Origin: an uncultured Eubacterium sp.
GTDB lineage: Bacteria; Bacillota; Clostridia; Lachnospirales; Lachnospiraceae
Assembly (NCBI RefSeq): GCF_934295145.1
Contig: NZ_CAKRAS010000005.1
Span: forward strand, 17,482 to 81,481
Direction of reading: 5' to 3'
DNA: 64,000 nucleotides
The notes beneath the pieces are model-generated. The model worked only from the letters and a program-made list of their open reading frames with translations. It had not been told where the DNA came from and did not search any database. Made by a program: the position numbers and the translations under genes. Positions 1 through 8,227 of the stretch are shown here, in pieces (the first letter of the stretch is position 1; every line of letters starts with the position of its first letter).

Positions 1-349
1 ATCCATCGTGTGTGCGGTTGCAAACTTAGGATTAAATAAAGTTTTTATCGAATTATTTGGATATTATGCAGCAGGTTATACAACATTAGTCTGTTATGGA
101 CTGTTAGCATTGATGCACTATTTTTTCTATCGAAAAGCGTTACATCAGGAAGGAGTTCGGGCATCAGAAGTATATAATTTGAAACAATTGCTGCTTATTT
201 TGGCAGCTGTTCTGTGCGTGATGTTTGTGATGACCTTTACATACAGGCATATTGTTATTCGTTATGCAATTGTTGCAGTTATTCTGGCTGTAATGTTTGT
301 AAACAGAAAAAAAATCATAGGCTGGCTGAAGAATATCAGAAATTCCTGA
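1..349 (+). CDS. C-terminal end of a polysaccharide flippase (MOP/Wzx family), cut by the window edge
   Basis: The reading frame is open from the first bases to a stop at 347-349, so this is the tail of a longer gene rather than a 113-residue protein starting at the GTG at 8. The visible part is almost wholly hydrophobic, with about four membrane segments separated by short basic loops. The stretch NLGLNKVFIELFGYYAAGYT followed by a HYFFYRK loop is typical of the last helices of Wzx-type exporters, which move lipid-linked glycan units across the membrane. The protein ends in a basic tail (NRKKIIGWLKNIRNS). It lies 26 bp before a CDP-glycerol-type transferase, and a second complete flippase gene occurs at 9427, so two export systems may be adjacent. 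The family call rests on the C-terminal pattern only. Confidence 0.7.
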   Translation, partial: SIVCAVANLGLNKVFIELFGYYAAGYTTLVCYGLLALMHYFFYRKALHQEGVRASEVYNLKQLLLILAAVLCVMFVMTFTYRHIVIRYAIVAVILAVMFVNRKKIIGWLKNIRNS

Positions 350-375
350 TGAGCTGATAATAAAGGAGAAAAACG

Positions 376-1575
376 ATGAATGCCGTTAGTTATATTAAAA
401 AGAATGGAATAAAAAGGGTTTTTGATGTCTTTTATCATTATAAGCTTGACCTGATCCTACAAAAAGGCTGTAATTTCTTTTTGAAACACAGACCGTTACA
501 GAATATCATTATTATTGAAAGTCATAATGACTTTGATTCCAATGGCGGTGCTTTTTATGACTACCTGATAAAAAATCATTATAATGATAAGTACAAAATT
601 GTATGGCTGTTAAAAAATAAGGCTCCGGAATCTTTACCAGCAAATGTTGACTGGTGCTGGTTATATAAACCGAGTCTGAAAAAAGCGTTGTATGTATGCA
701 AGGCAAAAGTATTTACAGCTGACTGTGTGGTGACAAATAAAGTTCGTGCCGACCAGAAATCATTTTATTTTACTCATGGAGCGGTTTGTCTGAAAAGTGT
801 AATTGGGAAATGTAATCTGTCTGATTCGGTTGATTATATTCTGTCTCCGTCAGAAGCATATGGACCAATTCAGGCAAAGCAGGGAGGCTTACCATTCCCA
901 AATAACAGATTTGTATATCTTGGATATCCAAGCTATGACCGGCTGTTTACACCATCAGAAAATGAACTGGCGAAAGTGACGAAAGAGTCTTATCGCAAAG
1001 TGGTAATCTGGATGCCTACATTCCGGAAAGGCGGAGGTTATAAACGGAACGACAGTACGAAGGAGCAGCCATTGGGGATTCCAATCATTGAATCAGAGGA
1101 AGAATTAAAACAGCTAAATGATGCGCTTGTGAAAATGGATATGCTTCTGATCATAAAAATACATCCGATGCAGGATCCGGAGACCATAAAAGTACATGGC
1201 ATGTCAAATGTCTGTGTGCTTACAGGAAGCACTGTGAAAAAACTAAATGTAGACAATTACAGACTGTTAAAAGATTCGGATGCGTTATTAAGTGATTATT
1301 CCAGTATTGCATATGACTATTTGATGCTGAACAGACCAATCGGATATGATTTTTCTGATCTGGATTCTTACACGAATGGTCTTTGTGTGGACAATCCGGA
1401 CGAATATATTGCAGGTCCTAAAATTTATTGCTATGATGAATTATTGGGATTCCTGAAAGATGTTTCAGAGGAAAAAGATTCTTATAAAAAGCAGAGAGAA
1501 GAACTTTGCGGAAGAATTTATAAATATACAGATGGAAACAGCAGCAAGAGAATTGCTGAATTTATGAAGTTATAA
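376..1575 (+). CDS. CDP-glycerol glycerophosphotransferase family protein (TagB/TagF-like)
   Basis: A 399-residue protein with a good ribosome site (AAAGGAG) before ATG 376. The family transfers a polyol phosphate, classically glycerol phosphate from CDP-glycerol, to wall polymers at the inner membrane face. Visible family marks are a FTHGAVCLK segment near residue 135 (the usual HG..LK motif), WMPTFRKG near 215, an IKIHP motif near 265 and LLSDYSSIAYDY near 310, followed by NRPIGYDFSDLDSY. Length matches the catalytic part of TagF without a long N-terminal extension. It is followed after a few bases by an aminotransferase and then by a TagD-like cytidylyltransferase fusion, which could supply its CDP-linked donor. 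The donor may be an altered glycerol or amino-alcohol rather than plain CDP-glycerol; the sequence does not settle this. Confidence 0.85.
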   Translation: MNAVSYIKKNGIKRVFDVFYHYKLDLILQKGCNFFLKHRPLQNIIIIESHNDFDSNGGAFYDYLIKNHYNDKYKIVWLLKNKAPESLPANVDWCWLYKPSLKKALYVCKAKVFTADCVVTNKVRADQKSFYFTHGAVCLKSVIGKCNLSDSVDYILSPSEAYGPIQAKQGGLPFPNNRFVYLGYPSYDRLFTPSENELAKVTKESYRKVVIWMPTFRKGGGYKRNDSTKEQPLGIPIIESEEELKQLNDALVKMDMLLIIKIHPMQDPETIKVHGMSNVCVLTGSTVKKLNVDNYRLLKDSDALLSDYSSIAYDYLMLNRPIGYDFSDLDSYTNGLCVDNPDEYIAGPKIYCYDELLGFLKDVSEEKDSYKKQREELCGRIYKYTDGNSSKRIAEFMKL

Positions 1576-1588
1576 AGGAGTGACAAAA

Positions 1589-2662
1589 ATGCTTAATTTT
1601 ACAGTAGGACCAGTAATGTCATGTGAAGAGGTTCGTACAATTGGAGCGGAGCAGGTACCGTATTTTAGAACACCGGAATTTTCAAAAATTATGTTTGAAA
1701 ATGAGAATCTCATGAAGAAATTTGCAAAAGCAGATGAAAATGCGCGTGTTGTATTTCTGACCGGATCAGGTACAGCTGCAATGGAAGCAGCAGTCATCAA
1801 CGTTTTTGATACAAAGGATAAAGTACTTATCGTAAATGGCGGAAGTTTTGGACAGCGTTTTGTGAAAATCTGTCAGATTCATCAGATCCCATATACAGAG
1901 ATCAAACTAGAAATCGGGAAAAAACTGACACAGGAAATGTTAGATCAGTATGATGGAAAAGATTATACAGGATTTCTTGTAAATATTCATGAGACATCCA
2001 CCGGTGTGCACTATGACCCGGTTATGATCAGTGAATTCTGTAAAAAGAACAATATGTTCCTTTTGGTGGATGCAATCAGTTCTTTCCTGGCAGATGAGTT
2101 TGACATGGAGAAACTTGGCGTAGACCTTATGCTGACAGGATCGCAGAAAGCACTTGCGTGCCCTCCGGGTATTTCTGTTATCGTTTTATCTGAACATGCA
2201 GTACAGCGTGTATATGAGAAAACACCACAGTGCCTGTATTTAGATCTGAAAGAAGCGTTAAAAAACGGAGAGCGCGGGCAGACTCCATTCACACCCGCCG
2301 TTGGTATCCTGAGACAGATTCATGCCCGCTTACAGGAAATTGAAAAAGCAGGCGGCGTAGAGGCTGAAACAGCAAAGATTGCTTCACTGGCAGCAGATTT
2401 CAGAGAAAAAATCAAAGACATGCCATTTGAAATCCCGTCTGAATCTATGTCAAATGCGGTAACACCACTTCATCCATTGAATGTTTCTGCTTATAAAATA
2501 TTTGAGACACTGAAAGATGAGTATCATATCTGGGTTTGCCCAAATGGTGGTGATCTGGCAGAAAAGATTTTCCGAGTTGGTCATATCGGTGCACTTACAA
2601 CAGACGATAATACAACACTGGTGGAAGCTTTGAAAGATATGCAGAACAGAGGACTGTTATAA
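1589..2662 (+). CDS. Class V PLP-dependent aminotransferase (alanine-glyoxylate / 2-aminoethylphosphonate transaminase-like)
   Basis: A 357-residue fold-type I enzyme. I place the start at ATG 1589 because AAGGAG at 1575-1580 is ideally spaced for it; an upstream GTG at 1580 overlaps that site. The cofactor-binding features are clear: a TGSGTAAMEAA phosphate loop near residue 58, LLVDAISS with Asp161 near the pyridine nitrogen, and GSQKALACPPG with the Schiff-base Lys187. The family moves an amino group to small 2-oxo acids or aldehydes such as glyoxylate or phosphonoacetaldehyde. Here it sits between a polymer transferase and a cytidylyltransferase-oxidoreductase fusion. The inference is that it aminates a small oxidised alcohol to make an amino building block for the glycan. 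A serine-glyoxylate type housekeeping role is possible but does not fit the neighbours. Confidence 0.85.
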   Translation: MLNFTVGPVMSCEEVRTIGAEQVPYFRTPEFSKIMFENENLMKKFAKADENARVVFLTGSGTAAMEAAVINVFDTKDKVLIVNGGSFGQRFVKICQIHQIPYTEIKLEIGKKLTQEMLDQYDGKDYTGFLVNIHETSTGVHYDPVMISEFCKKNNMFLLVDAISSFLADEFDMEKLGVDLMLTGSQKALACPPGISVIVLSEHAVQRVYEKTPQCLYLDLKEALKNGERGQTPFTPAVGILRQIHARLQEIEKAGGVEAETAKIASLAADFREKIKDMPFEIPSESMSNAVTPLHPLNVSAYKIFETLKDEYHIWVCPNGGDLAEKIFRVGHIGALTTDDNTTLVEALKDMQNRGLL

Positions 2663-2695
2663 TCGTTAAACAGGGGAGAGAAAGGTAATTAAAAG

Positions 2696-4033
2696 ATGAC
2701 AAAGGTAATAACATATGGAACATATGATCTGCTTCATTATGGACATATCCGATTGCTGGAGCGTGCGAAGGCACTGGGAGATTATCTGATCGTTGGTGTG
2801 ACGGCAGATGATTTTGATAAAACCAGAGGAAAGATAAATGTGCAACAGTCTTTGATGGAACGTGTACTGGCGGTAAAAAAGACAGGACTTGCAGATGAAA
2901 TTATCATCGAAGAATATGAAGGGCAGAAAATCGATGATATTTTGCGTTATAATGTCGATATTTTTACAGTTGGTTCAGACTGGAAGGGGAAATTTGATTA
3001 TTTAAATGAGTACTGTAAGGTGGTATATCTGGACAGAACGCAGGGTGTTTCAAGTACAGAGTTACGTTCTCAGAAGCGGCTTGTAAAAATGGGACTTGTC
3101 GGAGATACAGGAATTTTTGAAAAATATCGGCAGGAAGCTGCATTTGCCAATGGCGTGGAAGTTGCAGCGGCTTATACAGAAGATGTTTCTTTAAAACAGA
3201 GAGATAATGATATTGTATTTACAAATGATTATGATAAATTGCTGGAAATCGTAGATGCAGTTTTTATTGTCTCACATCCATCCAAACACTATGAACAGAT
3301 AAAGAAAGCGCTTCTGAGAGGAAAACATGTATTATGTGAATCCCCGATCGCATTGAAAAAATCTGAGTGTCAGGAACTTTTTGAAATTGCAGAAAAGAAT
3401 GATCTGATTCTCATGGATGCAATCAAAACAGCGTATGCAACTGCTTACCATAGATTACTGCTGCTGGCTAAATCGGGAAAAATTGGAAATATTGTTTCAG
3501 TAGATGCTACCTGTACAAGTACAAAAGAAATGGAAACGCAGACCAGTACCTACGAACGTAGGAACAGCATTTGTGCATGGGGACCAACAGCGCTGCTTCC
3601 GGTATTTCAACTGCTTGGAACTGATTATGAAAAAAAAGAAGCAAGTTCTTATTTTATGCCGGGAAATGATAACTTTGATCTGTTTACAAAAATTAATTTT
3701 AACTTTAAAAATGCAGTGGCTTCTGTAAAAGTTGGCAAAGGTGTAAAAGCTGAGGGAAATCTGATCATCGCTGGTACAAAAGGATATATTTATGTTCCGG
3801 CACCGTGGTGGAAGACAGATTATTTTGAAATCCGTTATGAAAATCAGGAAGAAAACAAACGCTATTTTTATCAGTTGGATGGAGAAGGAATCAGATACCA
3901 GATTGTTGCCTTTATCAGATCAATTGAAAGTAAGCAGTCGAATTCCTATATATCACAGGAACTGTCAGAAAAGATTTGTTCTGTAATTGAAGAATGGAAT
4001 GAAAAAAAGGATCTGCACACAATTACTGTATAA
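2696..4033 (+). CDS. Glycerol-3-phosphate cytidylyltransferase-like domain fused to a Gfo/Idh/MocA oxidoreductase
   Basis: A 445-residue two-domain protein. Residues 1-130 are a TagD-type cytidylyltransferase, with the CTP-binding HYGH motif at 14-17 and an RTQGVSSTELR segment near 118 matching the RTxGxSTT signature. Standalone TagD is about 130 residues, so the rest is extra. From about residue 135 a Rossmann domain follows, starting MGLVGDTG; then comes a CESPIAL segment (the family's EKP region) and a C-terminal half typical of Gfo/Idh/MocA dehydrogenases. The predicted job is to make a CDP-activated small alcohol, with the second half oxidising or reducing the alcohol or a related precursor. 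The aminotransferase just upstream and the CDP-dependent transferase at 376 support a shared pathway. No stop or frameshift lies at the junction, so the fusion is real in this sequence; the substrate is unknown. Confidence 0.82.
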   Translation: MTKVITYGTYDLLHYGHIRLLERAKALGDYLIVGVTADDFDKTRGKINVQQSLMERVLAVKKTGLADEIIIEEYEGQKIDDILRYNVDIFTVGSDWKGKFDYLNEYCKVVYLDRTQGVSSTELRSQKRLVKMGLVGDTGIFEKYRQEAAFANGVEVAAAYTEDVSLKQRDNDIVFTNDYDKLLEIVDAVFIVSHPSKHYEQIKKALLRGKHVLCESPIALKKSECQELFEIAEKNDLILMDAIKTAYATAYHRLLLLAKSGKIGNIVSVDATCTSTKEMETQTSTYERRNSICAWGPTALLPVFQLLGTDYEKKEASSYFMPGNDNFDLFTKINFNFKNAVASVKVGKGVKAEGNLIIAGTKGYIYVPAPWWKTDYFEIRYENQEENKRYFYQLDGEGIRYQIVAFIRSIESKQSNSYISQELSEKICSVIEEWNEKKDLHTITV

Positions 4034-4065
4034 AAACAGAAAATGAATAAAGAGGATTGAGTACA

Positions 4066-4920
4066 ATGGGAGAGATAAAAGAATTATCACCGGAAGAGTT
4101 CAGACAGATGCAGCTGCTTCAGCTTGATATGTTAGTTGAGTTAGACCGTGTCTGCCGCGAAAATAATATTAATTATACGATTTTTGGCGGAACACTTCTG
4201 GGAGCTGTCCGACATAAAGGATACATTCCGTGGGATGACGACGCAGATGTTGCAATGCTGCGGGAAGATTATGATAAATTTAAAAAAGTAACAGACAAGT
4301 TAAATTCAGAAATCTGTTATTTTCAGGATCATGATACGGATCCGGAATATCGCTGGGGTTATGGAAAGTTAAGAAGAACAGGCACAACTTATGTGCGCGT
4401 AGGTCAGGAGCATTTAAAATGTAAAACCGGTGTTTTTATTGATGTTTTCCCTATGGATGACATTCCGCATTCAACCATCGGTCAGATGCTGAATGATTTT
4501 TACTGTTTCTGTCTGCGAAAAATTCTGTGGTCTGAAGTTGGAAAATATAGTACTTCAGAGGACGGAATTCACAGATTGTATTATAAGATTGTATCTCATA
4601 TATCACCGTCATGGGTGTTTAAACGTGTGGAAAAAATTGCCCAAAAAAGCAGAAACAGCAGTACAAACCGGGTTCGTACCCTATTATTCCCGGCGACAGG
4701 AAAGCTGTACCGGAAAAGAGAGAACAGTTTAAAGACAAGATATGGTATGCCAAAGGAATGGTTCTTAGATTTGCAGGAATATGAATTTGAAGGAAAGAAA
4801 CTGATGGGTACCAGAGATTATGACACAATTTTAAAATATATTTATAATGATTATATGAAATTGCCGCCAGAAGATAAAAGAGATCCACATGCACCGGTTT
4901 CAAGTTACTTTTTTGGATAA
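4066..4920 (+). CDS. licD: LicD family phosphotransferase (phosphocholine or polyol-phosphate transfer to glycan)
   Basis: A 284-residue LicD-family protein. The start is taken as ATG 4066, with AGAGGA at 4051-4056, rather than the TTG at 4057. The N-terminal half shows the family core: TIFGGTLLGAVRHKG followed by IPWDDDADV, the acidic cluster expected to bind metal in this nucleotidyltransferase fold. LicD proteins of pneumococcus and Haemophilus move phosphocholine from CDP-choline to sugar residues; other members move ribitol or glycerol phosphate. Because LicC and LicA activities are encoded at 11946-14301 in the same strand and locus, phosphocholine is the likeliest group here. The nearby TagD-like fusion offers a second possible donor. 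It is followed after 12 bp by a GNAT gene. Confidence 0.88.
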   Translation: MGEIKELSPEEFRQMQLLQLDMLVELDRVCRENNINYTIFGGTLLGAVRHKGYIPWDDDADVAMLREDYDKFKKVTDKLNSEICYFQDHDTDPEYRWGYGKLRRTGTTYVRVGQEHLKCKTGVFIDVFPMDDIPHSTIGQMLNDFYCFCLRKILWSEVGKYSTSEDGIHRLYYKIVSHISPSWVFKRVEKIAQKSRNSSTNRVRTLLFPATGKLYRKRENSLKTRYGMPKEWFLDLQEYEFEGKKLMGTRDYDTILKYIYNDYMKLPPEDKRDPHAPVSSYFFG

Positions 4921-4932
4921 AGGAGAAGAACA

Positions 4933-5721
4933 TTGATAAGAAAATGCTGCGTGGAAGATATAGAATATCTGAAAGGTATAATTAAAAAAGATATATTTCA
5001 AAATGTGTACCTGTATATTGATACAAGCACATACGGATTTGAAAATCAGGATATTCAGACATGGATTATTTCTGATCATGCGATGGATACGGTAATTGTA
5101 TATAAATATTATAACAGTCTGCAGATTTTTGAAATATCAGATCCAAGCGATGAAAATATAAGAGAAATATGTTTTTTGATTGAAAAAAATGACAGTCAAA
5201 TGTTGTCAGGATCAGTAGAACTGATACGAAAAATTTCCTGTCTGCTGCCGGAATGGAAAAAAACGGAAGGCATTATTATGAAAGCCGGACAGGGAGCGGC
5301 AAAAGCGGATTCAGAAGTCTGTAAGGCAAATTCAGATGAGTGCTATGAAATCGCATCACTTATTTGTGCAGATGAAGGAATCGGTGGACATTATTCTGTG
5401 GCACTGCTGGAAGAACAGCTGCAAGACAGAATGCAAAACTGGCATTGTCAGAATTTTGTTTTAAAAGAAAATGGAACGATTGTTGCACATATGGGAACAT
5501 ATGCAGATGTGGAAGGTATTGCAGTGTTAGGCGGACTGGTAACAACTCCGGCAGCACGGGGACAGGGATACGGAAAGCGTGTACTGCAAAGCCTGACGGC
5601 ACAGGTGATAAAGGAGCAGAAAGTTCCGGTATTATATTGTTATGAACAAAATGTAATGGACTGGTATAGACATCTTGGCTGGACACAGGTTTATAAATGT
5701 GCGAAGCTGGAACGTAAATGA
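4933..5721 (+). CDS. GNAT-family N-acetyltransferase
   Basis: A 262-residue protein starting at TTG 4933, placed 7 bases after an AGGAG site; no in-frame ATG lies close by. The recognisable part is the C-terminal third (about 130-262). It has a strand reading VLGGLVTTPA, then ARGQGYGKRVL, which matches the acetyl-CoA pyrophosphate-binding loop (Q/RxxGxG/A), and then YCYEQNVMDWYRHLGW, a typical last-strand region. The N-terminal half has no motif I recognise. It sits directly between LicD and an integral-membrane acyltransferase, and its stop overlaps the region leading into the next gene, so it is probably co-translated. Acetylation of an amino sugar or amino-alcohol precursor would fit, but the acceptor cannot be read from sequence. 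Confidence 0.75.
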   Translation: MIRKCCVEDIEYLKGIIKKDIFQNVYLYIDTSTYGFENQDIQTWIISDHAMDTVIVYKYYNSLQIFEISDPSDENIREICFLIEKNDSQMLSGSVELIRKISCLLPEWKKTEGIIMKAGQGAAKADSEVCKANSDECYEIASLICADEGIGGHYSVALLEEQLQDRMQNWHCQNFVLKENGTIVAHMGTYADVEGIAVLGGLVTTPAARGQGYGKRVLQSLTAQVIKEQKVPVLYCYEQNVMDWYRHLGWTQVYKCAKLERK

Positions 5722-5735
5722 CAGGAGGAATACTG

Positions 5736-6899
5736 GTGCCAAATCTGATGGAAAAAAGCAGGATGATAAAATCCAATAGCAGGGAAAGTGTTGCCACAAA
5801 ACAGAAAGAATATAACTGGGGAATCGATTTTTTACGGATTGTTTCCATGTTTATGGTTGTATGTCTTCATATGCTTGGAAGAGGTGGAATCCTGGATTAT
5901 GCCCCTTTTTTATCCGGAAAATATGAAGTGGTGTGGCTGATTGAAATCGCTGCTTACTGTGCGGTAAACTGCTATGCATTAATTTCCGGATATGTGGGAA
6001 TACATGGAAAATACCGGTATTCAAACTGGGTACTCCTGTGGCTGAGAGTATTATTTTATTCCGTTCTGATTACAGTTGTTTTCAAATTTGCTGCACCTTC
6101 TGTAGTGGGACGGTATGAGTGGACAAGTGCGATCTTCCCGACATCGAGAGAACAATACTGGTATTTTACAGCGTATACAGGATTGTTTCTCCTGATCCCG
6201 GTACTTAATTTTTTTATATCGCATGCATCAAGAAAACAATTGAAACTGGTTGTTATGTTGGGGATTGTACTGTATTCTGTATTGCCGGAATTATTCAGAC
6301 GGGATATTTTTGTTACGAAAGAGGGATACAGTCCAATCTGGATGATCGTTTTGTATATTATTGGCGGTTATCTTGGAAAATACCAGGGATGGAAGAAAAA
6401 ATCAAAACGACACCTTGGTTTTATTTATATCGTATGCATAGCGGTAACCTGGTTAGGAAAATTTGTGATTGAACATCATCGTTTTGGTGTGAGTGGAGAT
6501 ACGAATCAGACAACATTTCTGGTGAGTTACACATCACCGACCATACTATTGGCCGGAATTGCACTGGTTATACTTTTTTCAAAGCTGAATGTAACTGAAA
6601 AATGGAAGAAGTTCATAAAACTATTTGCACCGGTCTCATTCAGTGTATATCTGATACATTTCCATCCATTGGTGAAAGCGTATATATTGCAGGATCGGTT
6701 AAAGGGACTATTAAATTATAATGTGGTGCTGATGCTGCTGGCATTTCTGGCAATTGTTGTATCGGTATATTTTATATGTTCTTTTATTGATATGATCAGG
6801 GAATATATATTTAAAAAATTGAAAGTGAAAGATAGACTGATAAAACTGGAACATAAATATCTTGAAAATACCTGGGATAACATAGAAAGAAAGGGTTAA
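5736..6899 (+). CDS. Integral-membrane acyltransferase (acyltransferase 3 / OatA-like family)
   Basis: About 387 residues with ten or so hydrophobic segments. GTG 5736 is my preferred start because AGGAGG at 5723-5728 precedes it by seven bases; an ATG at 5718 overlaps the previous stop but lacks a site. The N-terminal WGIDFLRIVSMFMVVCLH segment is the family hallmark: an aromatic/Asp stretch, then a His at the end of the first helix. Family members transfer acetyl or similar groups from the cytoplasm to sugars being assembled or already exported, for example as O-acetyl decorations. A later FSVYLIHFHPL motif matches the conserved terminal region. It ends four bases before the Wzz-like gene, supporting a role in decorating this polysaccharide. 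Confidence 0.85.
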   Translation: MPNLMEKSRMIKSNSRESVATKQKEYNWGIDFLRIVSMFMVVCLHMLGRGGILDYAPFLSGKYEVVWLIEIAAYCAVNCYALISGYVGIHGKYRYSNWVLLWLRVLFYSVLITVVFKFAAPSVVGRYEWTSAIFPTSREQYWYFTAYTGLFLLIPVLNFFISHASRKQLKLVVMLGIVLYSVLPELFRRDIFVTKEGYSPIWMIVLYIIGGYLGKYQGWKKKSKRHLGFIYIVCIAVTWLGKFVIEHHRFGVSGDTNQTTFLVSYTSPTILLAGIALVILFSKLNVTEKWKKFIKLFAPVSFSVYLIHFHPLVKAYILQDRLKGLLNYNVVLMLLAFLAIVVSVYFICSFIDMIREYIFKKLKVKDRLIKLEHKYLENTWDNIERKG

Positions 6900-6902
6900 G
6901 AA

Positions 6903-8225
6903 ATGGAATCAGTATCTATGAAAAAAATGTGGGACTCTATCTGGAAGCATAAAATAATCATAATCATATTTGTGCTGCTCTGCTTTGTTGCAGGAGCCGG
7001 TCTGGGTGTAAAGAAAGCGAAATCTGCATCATCCGCATCTGAAGTACAGAAGATTGAAGATTATAAGAGTGGCCTTGATAAGTATGCGGAGGTTATGAAG
7101 AATATTGAAGCAAATATTTCAACCACGCAGGATCAGATTGATGCTTTGCAGAAATATTGTGATTCATCTATCTATATGAAGCTTGATGCATTAAATGTAA
7201 ACGTGGCTTCTGTGCAGTACCGTATTACCGTGAATGGTACAGACAACACACAGGTTTCTTCATCTGGTGTAAGTGAAAAAGTTACAGATATTATAAACGA
7301 GTTAACTGCATATGTGAAAAATGGTGAATGGAAAGCTGCGGTAGAAGAAAAATTGCCGGATGTGCCGGTAGAATATTTGCCGGAAGTGGTTGGCAGCAAT
7401 TCAACCGGAAATATTTTTACTTTGACTGTTATGCATTATGATGCTGATCAGGCAGCAAAAATCAGTAAGGTAATTGATGAGCAGATTCAGAAATATGCAG
7501 CTTCTACATTAAAAGAAAACGGTGATTTTTCATTTTCTGTTATTTCAAGTAATGTATCTGCCAAGGCAATACCAGAGGTACAGTCAGCACAAAACAGTTA
7601 TCTTACTTCACTGAAAAACTATAAAGACAGCCTGTCTGATCTGCAAAAAGATCAGTTATCACAGCAGATATCAGAGAAAGGTTATATAAAGGACTATAAA
7701 CCAGACAGCATGGATGCACCAAGTGCAAAAAAAGTGCTGGTTCAATATGCCGCTCTGGGAATCATTGCCGGACTGGTGATCAGTTGTGCTCTATTAGCGC
7801 TTTTATATGTGTTAAGTGATAAATTAAAAGGAACAGAAAATATAAAGGCGGCCGGAATTACTGTTCTTGGTAATTATTCCGCAAAAGAGGGGTATTATCC
7901 GGCACTGGAACGCGAAATGATAGATTTTGATCTGATCAGAAAAGAACATTCTGTTGAACAGGTATTTTTGGGAATGCTGAGTGATGCGGAAATTGTACAG
8001 AAAGCTGCGCAGGAATATCAGGCTGCAATGGAAAAGAAATCACTTGGTGTAGAAGTCGGAAGCAATATTGAGAATGATTCTGAGATGATGAAGCAATTCG
8101 TCGAAATTGGAAACTGTATTTTATTTGTTGAAGTCGGAAAAACCACATACACACAGATCAAAGCTTATTTGGAAATTTGCAAAAAATTTAATGTTTCTGT
8201 TTTAGGATGTGTTGTAGTTGAATAA
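6903..8225 (+). CDS. Wzz-type chain-length protein with a C-terminal domain resembling an inactive BY-kinase
   Basis: A 440-residue protein beginning at ATG 6903 just after a GAAAGGG site. It has a first membrane helix at about residues 18-34, a long extracytoplasmic middle with heptad-like helical stretches (about 45-270), and a second helix at about 275-298. That layout is typical of Wzz/CapA proteins that set polymer length. After the second helix a cytoplasmic domain of about 140 residues continues. Its end, ILFVEVGKTTYTQIKAYL then VLGCVVVE, looks like the last strands of a tyrosine (BY) kinase, yet no Walker A loop (GxxGxGKS) is present and no Tyr-rich tail is seen. No separate kinase gene is in the window. 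The family call is firm; the inactive-kinase reading is inference. Confidence 0.78.
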   Translation: MESVSMKKMWDSIWKHKIIIIIFVLLCFVAGAGLGVKKAKSASSASEVQKIEDYKSGLDKYAEVMKNIEANISTTQDQIDALQKYCDSSIYMKLDALNVNVASVQYRITVNGTDNTQVSSSGVSEKVTDIINELTAYVKNGEWKAAVEEKLPDVPVEYLPEVVGSNSTGNIFTLTVMHYDADQAAKISKVIDEQIQKYAASTLKENGDFSFSVISSNVSAKAIPEVQSAQNSYLTSLKNYKDSLSDLQKDQLSQQISEKGYIKDYKPDSMDAPSAKKVLVQYAALGIIAGLVISCALLALLYVLSDKLKGTENIKAAGITVLGNYSAKEGYYPALEREMIDFDLIRKEHSVEQVFLGMLSDAEIVQKAAQEYQAAMEKKSLGVEVGSNIENDSEMMKQFVEIGNCILFVEVGKTTYTQIKAYLEICKKFNVSVLGCVVVE

Positions 8226-8227
8226 TT

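Noticed and set aside
8..349. Complete small membrane protein starting at GTG 8
   Set aside because: The frame is open to the window edge and the sequence matches the end of a flippase, so it is a truncated larger gene.
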